From: an uncultured Mollicutes bacterium
GTDB taxonomy: Bacteria > Bacillota_I > Bacilli_A > Acholeplasmatales > Anaeroplasmataceae
Length of the DNA: 12,137 nucleotides
Direction of reading: 5' to 3'
Assembly: GCA_900547045.1 (NCBI GenBank)
Contig: URFB01000017.1
Location: 1 to 12,137 of the forward strand
How positions within the stretch are numbered: the stretch's first letter is position 1; each line of letters opens with the position of its first letter. The translations under genes were made by a program, and so were the position numbers. Of this stretch, positions 6,536-12,137 are shown piece by piece. The notes beneath the pieces are model-generated. The model was not told the origin of the DNA, did no database searches, and saw nothing but the letters and a program-made list of their open reading frames with translations.

Positions 6536-8011
6536 ATGAAAAAATATATACTTACAATTGATCAGGGAACAACCTCAACCAGGGCGATTTTATTTGACCA
6601 TAAGGCTAATACAATTGGTATTTATCAAATGGAATTTACGCAAATTTGTCAAAAGAGTGGCTATGTTGAGCATAATGCAGATGAAATATACCAAACTGTA
6701 CTTGAGTGTATTAAAAATGTCATTATAAATTCATCGGTTGATCCTAAGGAAATTGATTCAATTGCGATTACAAATCAACGTGAGACAACCGTCGCCTTTG
6801 ACTTTTCCGGCAAGCCGCTTGCGAATGCTATTTGCTGGCAGTCTCGTCAAAGCCAAAAAATATGTGATGATTTAATTGAAGCAGGCTTTGAGGATATGAT
6901 TTATCAAAAAACAGGACTTCATATTAATCCTTATTTTTCAGCCTCTAAAATCAAATATTTAATTGAGAATAATCCTAATATTAAAGCCTTAAATGATGAA
7001 AAAAAGGTTTTATTTGGTACAATGGATAGCTACATTTTATATCGATTAACCAATGGGGCGTCATTTAAAACGGACGCGACTAACGCTTCAAGAACCATGC
7101 TTTTTAATATTCATACCCTTTCCTATGATGATGAGCTTTTGGCTTTATTTAATGTAAAAAAATCAAGCTTGCCTCAGGTTATGAATTCGGCGGACAATTT
7201 TGGTTATGCTAATATTAATGGCATTGATATTCCAATTTGTGCTATGATTGGTGACCAGCAGGCTTCCTTGTTTGGACATTGTGCCTTTAATCCGGGGGAA
7301 ATAAAAAATACCTATGGTACAGGCTGTTTTATGCTCCTAAATATTGGAGGGAAGCCCATTATGGCTAAAAATGGTCTTTTAACAACTGTTGCTTCCCTAA
7401 TTGATGGAAAGCCTAGCTATGCTCTTGAGGGCTCAGTATTTATTGCTGGTGCAGCTGTTAAATGGCTAAGGGATTCTTTAAGAATAATTGAAAATTCGAA
7501 GGAAACCGATGAGCGTGCTCGTAAATCAAAAAATAATGATTTGATTGTTGTACCTTCCTTTGTAGGAATGGGTACACCCTACTGGGATAATGATGTAAGA
7601 GGTGCGATGTTTGGTCTTACGCTTGATACTAATCAGGATGATATCATTAAGGCTACTTTAGAAAGTATTGCCTTTGAGGCTCTAGATGTTTTTAACGTTA
7701 TGGCAAGCGAGGCTAATATTAATAGCCTTTCGCTTTCTGTTGATGGTGGAGCATCATTTAATGATTATTTGCTACAGTTTCAAGCCGATATTTTGCAAAG
7801 CGTTATTAAAAGACCTCGTCAGGTAGAAACGACGGCTCTTGGTGCTTGCTATATGGCAGGACTTTATACTGGCTTTTTTAAAAGCTATGATGAGATTAGA
7901 AATTTAAATCAAACGATAAAAATGTTCTATCCTATCATCTCAAAGGAAGAAAGAGAAGAAAAATATGCAAGGTGGAAATTAGCAGTTAAGGCCTGTCGTG
8001 TTTTTAAATAG
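6536..8011 (+). CDS. glpK: Glycerol kinase GlpK
   Basis: GlpK phosphorylates glycerol to sn-glycerol 3-phosphate with ATP in the cytosol, feeding glycolysis and lipid synthesis. The 491-aa length and FGGY-kinase motifs fit: D9QGTTSTRA at the N-terminus, NQRETT at 80-85 for glycerol contact, W101, the catalytic-base motif GDQQ with D240, NTYGTG at 258-263, GMGTPYWD at 344-351 and DGGAS at 403-407. In many Bacillota kinases a histidine just before this GDQQ (YHFYG or HFFG) is phosphorylated by P-His-HPr or the PTS. Here the matching stretch reads YANING (224-229), with N226 where His is expected, so that control appears absent. The start has GGTGAT three bases upstream. No glpF, glpO or glpD lies in the window. 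There is no evident terminator before the next gene. Confidence 0.95.
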   Translation: MKKYILTIDQGTTSTRAILFDHKANTIGIYQMEFTQICQKSGYVEHNADEIYQTVLECIKNVIINSSVDPKEIDSIAITNQRETTVAFDFSGKPLANAICWQSRQSQKICDDLIEAGFEDMIYQKTGLHINPYFSASKIKYLIENNPNIKALNDEKKVLFGTMDSYILYRLTNGASFKTDATNASRTMLFNIHTLSYDDELLALFNVKKSSLPQVMNSADNFGYANINGIDIPICAMIGDQQASLFGHCAFNPGEIKNTYGTGCFMLLNIGGKPIMAKNGLLTTVASLIDGKPSYALEGSVFIAGAAVKWLRDSLRIIENSKETDERARKSKNNDLIVVPSFVGMGTPYWDNDVRGAMFGLTLDTNQDDIIKATLESIAFEALDVFNVMASEANINSLSLSVDGGASFNDYLLQFQADILQSVIKRPRQVETTALGACYMAGLYTGFFKSYDEIRNLNQTIKMFYPIISKEEREEKYARWKLAVKACRVFK

Positions 8012-8026
8012 ATTATTAAGCATCAA

Positions 8027-8037
8027 TGTGCTATAAT
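8027..8037 (+). promoter_or_regulatory. Extended -10 promoter of the hprK-lgt/ppaX-whiA operon
   Basis: TGTGC TATAAT at 8027-8037 is a consensus extended -10 element placed sixteen bases after the glpK stop. The region 17 bases upstream (8009-8014, TAGATT) does not resemble a -35. The box ends 24 bases before the ATG at 8062. Read-through from glpK could add to expression because no hairpin terminator lies between. Confidence 0.7.
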
Positions 8038-8061
8038 TGATTAAAAGAAAAGGTAGTAGTT

Positions 8062-8616
8062 ATGAAACAAGATGAAAAAAAATTAGAAGAGAAAGAAAAA
8101 GAAAATGATGAAATTGACAGGGAGCTTGATGATTTAGAAAAAGAGCTTGAAGCCTCAGCAAATATGTCAGATGAGGAAAGGGAGCAGGTGGCTAATCTTA
8201 TTAAGGCAATCGGTCTTAAGGCTAAAAGAGGTCCAACTGCTTTAGCAAGAGTTAATGGTTTTTTTATAAGCCTTATATTTAATTTTGTTGCCCTATATTT
8301 GGCCTATGGTGTGCTTTATAATTACATTACGGTAACTAAGCTTCATGCCCTATACCTAATTTTAGGTCTTAGTCTTTTTAAATCAATTATTCGTGTTATA
8401 TTAAAGCTATTTAATAATATAGCTCAAAGAATGAGCGTTACAATTTATCTTGCAATGCTTTTTATCCTAGGTACATATCTATTTTCTAATTTAAGAATGA
8501 TGTTTCATTTTACATCTTTTGTTGACATAATAATTTTTTATTTGATTGCGCAAGCAATTTATGAAATGCTAGCTATTTCGTATACAAAGATTAATTTGAT
8601 AAGAATGATGAGGTAA
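8062..8616 (+). CDS. Four-helix membrane protein with charged coiled-coil N-terminus, unknown function
   Basis: The first 50 or so of 184 residues are extremely charged and probably helical or coiled coil (KKLEEKEKEND, then ELDDLEKELE, then SDEEREQVANLIKA). Four hydrophobic segments follow at roughly 66-86, 93-115, 125-143 and 152-172, with a short basic C-terminus RMMR. I do not recognise a family. It is the first gene of a tight operon: hprK starts four bases after its stop, and the hprK ribosome site lies in its last codons. GGTAGT four bases before ATG 8062 is an imperfect Shine-Dalgarno. The position suggests a membrane-linked role near HPrK and Lgt, but that is only context. Confidence 0.8.
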   Translation: MKQDEKKLEEKEKENDEIDRELDDLEKELEASANMSDEEREQVANLIKAIGLKAKRGPTALARVNGFFISLIFNFVALYLAYGVLYNYITVTKLHALYLILGLSLFKSIIRVILKLFNNIAQRMSVTIYLAMLFILGTYLFSNLRMMFHFTSFVDIIIFYLIAQAIYEMLAISYTKINLIRMMR

Positions 8617-8620
8617 TAAA

Positions 8621-9550
8621 ATGTTTATTAAGGTAAAAAAATTAGTTAAGGATTTAAATTTAGAGTTAGTTGCAGGTCAAGAGGGAACTGATAATACTAT
8701 TGCTGACCAAAACGTTGAAAGACCAGGCCTAGAATTTGCAGGATTTTATGATTTCTTCCAGGCTGGTCGTGTTTTCTTAATTGGTAGTAAGGAAATTTCC
8801 TTTTTAAATAAGCTTGATCTTGAGGTTGCTAAAACAAGAGTTAAGTATATTTTTCGCCAGCAGCTACCTTGTATTATTTGCTCTGTTAATGTGCAAATAC
8901 CTTCCTATTTTGTGGAGTTTGGAAATGAATATAAAACACCAGTTTTAAAATCTAACCTTCGTACAACCGCAATTTCTTCAAAGCTATATAATTATTTACA
9001 GGCTACTTTAGCGGAAAGACAAACTGTTCATGGTGTTTTAATGGATATCAATGGAATGGGTACGCTAATTATGGGTAAGAGTGGAATTGGTAAATCAGAA
9101 GCCGCTCTTGAGCGTATAAGACGTGGCCATCCGCTTATTTCGGATGACCGTGTTGATGTTTATGAATCTGAACCTGGTTCCTTAATTGGTACCGCTCCTA
9201 AGATTTTAGAGCGTTATATTGAAATAAGAGGAATTGGTATTGTTGATGTTTTGCGTTTATTTGGTGCAGGGGCCTTCCGTGAATCAAAAAAGATTAAGCT
9301 TGTCGTTGAGCTTGAAAAATGGGAGGATGGCAAATATTATGATCGTCTAGGCCTTGAGACGCAAACAACTAAGTACTTTAATACGGAAATTCCTAAGGTA
9401 GTTATTCCGGTTCTTGCTGGACGAAACACTGCACTTTTAGTAGAAAGTGCAGCCTTAAATGAAAAGCTTAAATATTTTGGAATTAATTCAGCACGTGAAT
9501 TTACAGAATCTGTAAATGCCCTTGCAAAAGGACAAGGAGAGGATGAATAA
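8621..9550 (+). CDS. hprK: HPr kinase/phosphorylase HprK
   Basis: HPrK/P phosphorylates HPr of the sugar phosphotransferase system on Ser46 and, using phosphate, removes it again with release of pyrophosphate. This switch drives catabolite repression in Bacillota. The 309-aa protein has the normal length: an N-terminal domain to about 130, conserved H137 before the kinase core, Walker A GKSGIGKS at 152-159 with K158, the DDRV motif with D175 and D176, and the family signature EIRGIGIVDV followed by LFGAGAF at about 201-219. DRLG at 241-244 also fits. AGGTAAT at 8611-8617 overlaps the preceding stop and sets the start. The stop overlaps the Lgt/PpaX start by one base (TAATG), so the two are translationally linked. 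No ptsH or crh is present in the window. Confidence 0.96.
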   Translation: MFIKVKKLVKDLNLELVAGQEGTDNTIADQNVERPGLEFAGFYDFFQAGRVFLIGSKEISFLNKLDLEVAKTRVKYIFRQQLPCIICSVNVQIPSYFVEFGNEYKTPVLKSNLRTTAISSKLYNYLQATLAERQTVHGVLMDINGMGTLIMGKSGIGKSEAALERIRRGHPLISDDRVDVYESEPGSLIGTAPKILERYIEIRGIGIVDVLRLFGAGAFRESKKIKLVVELEKWEDGKYYDRLGLETQTTKYFNTEIPKVVIPVLAGRNTALLVESAALNEKLKYFGINSAREFTESVNALAKGQGEDE

Positions 9551-11019
9551 TGGCATTATTTGAAGCAGGATTATCAATATTTGGAATTAGATTATATGCA
9601 ATATGTATTCTAATGGGAATTATCGTGGGTGTGTTTATGATGATTCGAGAGGGGAAGAGGCTAGGAATTTATTCTGATTTCATTTATTATGGTGTAATTA
9701 TAACTGTACCTTTAGCAATAGTAGGTGCTAGGCTTTGGTATATTTTATTTAATTTAGATGAGGGCTGGACCTTCTCAAAAATAATAGGTCTTGATGGTGG
9801 TCTTGCTGGTCTTGGAATTCAAGGTGGCGTCATTGTAGCGATGATTGTGGTCTATTTTTGGTGTAGACATAAAAAAATGCCTCTTTATCGTGTAATTGAT
9901 ATTATCGCACCTGCTTTACTGATTGCCCAAGTATTTGGTCGTTGGGGTAATTTCTTTAATAAGGAGCTATATGGTCCTGAAATTAAAAATGTTGCCTTAT
10001 TTAAGGTCTTACTTCCAAGGTTTATTACGGATAATATGTATATTTCAGGTAAATATCGTCATCCAACCTTCCTTTATGAAGGAAGCCTTAATTTACTTGG
10101 TGCTATTATAATGCTTGTTTTAAGAAGAAAATTTAAGAAACTTAAATCAGGTGATTTAATGGGGGCATATCTTTGCTGGTATGGTATGGTAAGAATTATC
10201 ACGGAGACCCTTAGATCTAAATCAGGTGCAAATGAGGTATTAATGATTGGTGGCGTTTATGTATCTATTTTATTAAGTGCTATCTTTATTGCTCTTGGTC
10301 TTTTATTCCTTATTTTAAAGAGGAAGTTTGGACCTCAGGATTATTATCAGGATATTTTAAATGCGGTTAAGAAAAACCGTATTGATACTGTTTTATTTGA
10401 TTTAGATGGAACACTACTAGATACTAAGCCTTTAATTGATAAAAGCTTTATTTATACCTTCCAGCGTTTCTTCCCTAAGCATAATCTAACAGATGAGGAG
10501 CTTTCTTCCTTCTTTGGACCAACGCTTCACGATACCTTTAGCAGATATTCTTCTGATGAGGCGCAAATTGAAGAAATGATTAGCTATTATAAAAAATATA
10601 ATGAGGAAAATCATACTAAAGAAAATATTAAGCCCTTTGATGGTGCGGTTGATATGCTAAAGACTCTTCACCGTAAGGGATATAAGCTTGGTGTTGTATC
10701 ATCAAAGAGGAAGGATACTATTTTGCTTGGCCTTGATTTGTATGATATGGCTAAATATTTTGATGTTATTTTAGGAGGCGACGAGGTTGAAAATCCTAAA
10801 CCAGCTCCAGATGGCATTTTAAAGGCGCTTGAGATTTTAAAGCCTGAGGCTAATGTTTTATATGTTGGGGATAATCCATCTGATATTGAGGCTGGCATTA
10901 ATGCTCACGTTAAAACATGTGATGTGATGTACTCAGAAAAGTTTGAAGAATGTGAAAAGCTTAACCCTAATTATTGTGTTAAGGATTTATTGAGTATAAT
11001 TTCGATTTTAGGAGAATAG
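9550..11019 (+). CDS. Fused prolipoprotein diacylglyceryl transferase (Lgt) and PpaX-type pyrophosphatase
   Basis: One uninterrupted 489-aa frame carries two enzymes usually encoded separately. Residues about 1-260 are Lgt, a multi-pass membrane enzyme that moves diacylglyceryl from phosphatidylglycerol to the lipobox cysteine of prolipoproteins. Visible are Y16, the signature GRWGNFFNKELYG (130-142, with R131 and E139), HPTFLYE (171-177) and R215 to R222. Residues about 278-489 are a HAD hydrolase very like PpaX: DLDGT with D284 and D286, the PpaX-like GPTLHDTFS (323-331), SS at 384-385, K417 in NPKPAP, and GDNPSD with D441 and D445. PpaX hydrolyses pyrophosphate made by HPrK/P. A short charged linker (about 257-277) follows the last helix. 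In Bacillus the order is hprK-lgt-ppaX, so this is a fusion of neighbours. The first domain shows an unusual GGLAGLGIQGG loop (83-93). Symbol left blank because it is lgt plus ppaX. Confidence 0.92.
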   Translation: MALFEAGLSIFGIRLYAICILMGIIVGVFMMIREGKRLGIYSDFIYYGVIITVPLAIVGARLWYILFNLDEGWTFSKIIGLDGGLAGLGIQGGVIVAMIVVYFWCRHKKMPLYRVIDIIAPALLIAQVFGRWGNFFNKELYGPEIKNVALFKVLLPRFITDNMYISGKYRHPTFLYEGSLNLLGAIIMLVLRRKFKKLKSGDLMGAYLCWYGMVRIITETLRSKSGANEVLMIGGVYVSILLSAIFIALGLLFLILKRKFGPQDYYQDILNAVKKNRIDTVLFDLDGTLLDTKPLIDKSFIYTFQRFFPKHNLTDEELSSFFGPTLHDTFSRYSSDEAQIEEMISYYKKYNEENHTKENIKPFDGAVDMLKTLHRKGYKLGVVSSKRKDTILLGLDLYDMAKYFDVILGGDEVENPKPAPDGILKALEILKPEANVLYVGDNPSDIEAGINAHVKTCDVMYSEKFEECEKLNPNYCVKDLLSIISILGE

Positions 11020-11023
11020 GAAC

Positions 11024-11965
11024 ATGTCATTTGCATCTGATTGTAAGGATGAGGCCTCAACCATCAAGGAAATGCCTGGCCATTGTAAAATGGCCTCCCT
11101 TGAGGCGATGCTTAGATTAAATAGTGAAATTGTAAGAACGAATGGTCAGTTTGAAATTGTTTTTCAAAGTGCTAATAGTCATGTGGCAGTTTATTTCATG
11201 CGTCTAATTAAGGATTTATATGACCCAAAAATGAATCTTTTAACCAAGGAGGCTACAAGATTTTTAAAAAAGAAAACCTATGAGGTTGTTGTTAATAGTC
11301 AATGTGAAACGATTATTAATGAGATGAATTTATTTTTAAATGAATCACCTAATCACGCTGATTATGAATCACGTGAATGCTGCAGGAAAAGCTATTTAAG
11401 AGGAGCCTTTTTAGCTCGTGGTTCAGTAAATGATCCTTCAAAAAGTGATTATCATCTTGAGATAGCTACAAGAAATGATACGGAAGCGGTCTATATTCAG
11501 CGTCTTATGAACAGCTTTGATTTAAATGCTAAAATGTCAAAAAGAAGAAATGATATTATTATTTATATTAAAGAAATAGGTTCAATTGCAGATTTTCTAA
11601 GAATCATTGGTGTAAGCCAAATGGTTTTTAAGCTTGAGGAGCTTCAAATTCAAAGAGAATTTAAGAATGATTTAAATCGTAAGGTTAATAGTGAAATTGC
11701 TAATGGCTTTAAGACCCTTGACGCAGCCAAGCAGCAGCTTGCTAATATTCAGTGCCTTGAATATAATTATCCTCTTGAGAAAATGGATCCCAAAATTTTA
11801 CTTATTATGAAGGTAAGAAAGGAAAATCCTGATTCCTCATTTAAGGAGCTTTTAGAAATTTTAAATAATGACTATGGAGAAATGATTACTAAATCAGTTC
11901 TTAATCATCGTTTTAGAAAAATAAAGGAAATGGCCGATGAAATAAGAGACTCCAAGAAAGAATAA
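11024..11965 (+). CDS. whiA: DNA-binding protein WhiA
   Basis: WhiA is a cytosolic DNA-binding protein found across Gram-positives. It is a sporulation regulator in Streptomyces and is linked to cell division and chromosome segregation in Bacillus. The 313-aa protein shows the family layout: the N-terminal MSFASDCKDE, the degenerate LAGLIDADG-type region with YLRGAFLARGSVNDP at 124-138 followed by YHLEI, and a C-terminal helix-turn-helix at about 270-303 with ITKSVLNHRFRKI. The conserved NRxVNSExAN pattern is at about 218-227. It lies four bases after the Lgt/PpaX stop, with AGGAG at 11010-11014 before ATG 11024. The rapZ and yvcK genes that often precede whiA are absent here, so the operon order differs from Bacillus. 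Confidence 0.95.
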   Translation: MSFASDCKDEASTIKEMPGHCKMASLEAMLRLNSEIVRTNGQFEIVFQSANSHVAVYFMRLIKDLYDPKMNLLTKEATRFLKKKTYEVVVNSQCETIINEMNLFLNESPNHADYESRECCRKSYLRGAFLARGSVNDPSKSDYHLEIATRNDTEAVYIQRLMNSFDLNAKMSKRRNDIIIYIKEIGSIADFLRIIGVSQMVFKLEELQIQREFKNDLNRKVNSEIANGFKTLDAAKQQLANIQCLEYNYPLEKMDPKILLIMKVRKENPDSSFKELLEILNNDYGEMITKSVLNHRFRKIKEMADEIRDSKKE

Positions 11966-11993
11966 ATGTCTATCATGTGATAGACATTTTTTT
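11966..11993 (+). terminator. Intrinsic terminator of the hprK-whiA operon, possibly shared with the convergent gene
   Basis: ATGTCTATCA (11966-11975) and TGATAGACAT (11978-11987) are perfect reverse complements around TG, so a stem of about nine pairs with a four-base loop can form. A run of seven T follows (11987-11993). The hairpin begins at the base after the whiA stop. It also lies just beyond the stop of the minus-strand gene to the right, so it may serve both directions, although the T tract on the minus side is weak. Confidence 0.92.
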
Positions 11994-12137
11994 ACATATC
12001 GTCTTTCTTATCAATCCTAAAGAAAAAGATCAATATATTGAAAATAGCACAAATTCCAACAACAGAATAAATGATACGAGACATAACTGAACCGGTGTTA
12101 AAAATAAAATCAACAAGATTAAAATTGAAAAATCCAA
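11992..12137 (-). CDS. DUF378-family small membrane protein, C-terminal part (runs off right edge)
   Basis: On the minus strand the frame entering at 12137 encodes 47 visible residues to a TAA at 11994-11992. It contains GFFNFNLVDFIF, then SVMSRIIYSVVGICAIFNIL and a charged tail RIDKKDDM. The pattern of FNFNLVDFIF followed by S-x-x-SRIIY and a hydrophobic helix matches the second half of DUF378 (YuzA-like) proteins, small two-helix membrane proteins of unknown function. The start codon is outside the window. The gene converges on whiA, with 26 bases between the two stop codons. Confidence 0.75.
   Translation of the reverse strand, partial: GFFNFNLVDFIFNTGSVMSRIIYSVVGICAIFNILIFFFRIDKKDDM

Noticed and set aside
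9923..10111. Plus-strand 62-codon frame inside the Lgt part
   Set aside because: It overlaps the Lgt signature in another frame and has no own signals.
10668..10898. Minus-strand frame inside the PpaX part
   Set aside because: It is antisense to HAD motifs and has no supporting signals.
1..12137. Defence system, CRISPR array, mobile element or structural RNA
   Set aside because: I saw no spaced direct repeats, transposase or integrase motifs, tRNA cloverleaf or rRNA-like stretches on either strand. The gaps are too short to hold a riboswitch.
1..12137. Mycoplasma-type genetic code (TGA as Trp)
   Set aside because: TGA terminates ligA directly before the uvrA start, and tryptophans are encoded by TGG.

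Overview
The window is an AT-rich, gene-dense stretch of a low-GC Gram-positive (Bacillota) chromosome. The gene set fits Bacilli or a relative such as the Erysipelotrichia, Acholeplasma or RF39-like gut lineages: ligA, uvrA, glpK, hprK, lgt, ppaX and whiA, with Shine-Dalgarno sequences of the AGGAGGTGAT type. TGA ends ligA and tryptophan is read from TGG, so this is the standard bacterial code and not the mycoplasma code. The exact taxon cannot be fixed from the sequence alone. There is no rRNA, tRNA, CRISPR array, transposon or phage signature, and no intergenic gap exceeds about 110 bases.

Layout: (1) At the left edge, the start of an unidentified minus-strand gene is divergent from ligA across a 108-bp spacer that holds both promoters and a 21-bp palindrome. 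(2) Bases 260-6181 look like one operon: DNA ligase (ligA), excision nuclease subunit A (uvrA), a DUF2238/YjdF-like multi-pass membrane protein, and a second small membrane protein gene that appears broken by a one-base frameshift. (3) Bases 6228-6461 encode a 77-aa membrane protein with its own promoter and a strong intrinsic terminator. (4) Bases 6536-8011 hold glycerol kinase (glpK) behind its own promoter. (5) Bases 8062-11965 form a tight operon: a four-helix membrane protein with a charged N-terminus, HPr kinase/phosphorylase (hprK), a single ORF fusing prolipoprotein diacylglyceryl transferase (Lgt) to a PpaX-type pyrophosphatase, and whiA. It ends in a perfect hairpin terminator. (6) At the right edge, converging on whiA, lies the 3' part of a minus-strand DUF378-family membrane protein gene.

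How the genes relate: ligA and uvrA serve nucleotide excision repair and replication. hprK and the PpaX domain belong together because HPrK/P makes pyrophosphate when it dephosphorylates P-Ser-HPr, and PpaX removes it. lgt sits between hprK and ppaX in Bacillus, and here lgt and ppaX have merged. GlpK is carbon metabolism beside a PTS regulator, but it lacks the histidine that PTS phosphorylation uses in many Bacillota glycerol kinases.

The most notable points are the Lgt-PpaX fusion, a uniform set of extended -10 promoters with no clear -35, a shared GCTATA-N-TATAGC palindrome over two of them, and the frameshifted membrane gene. I found no defence island or other clearly undescribed system; this is mostly a conserved housekeeping region.
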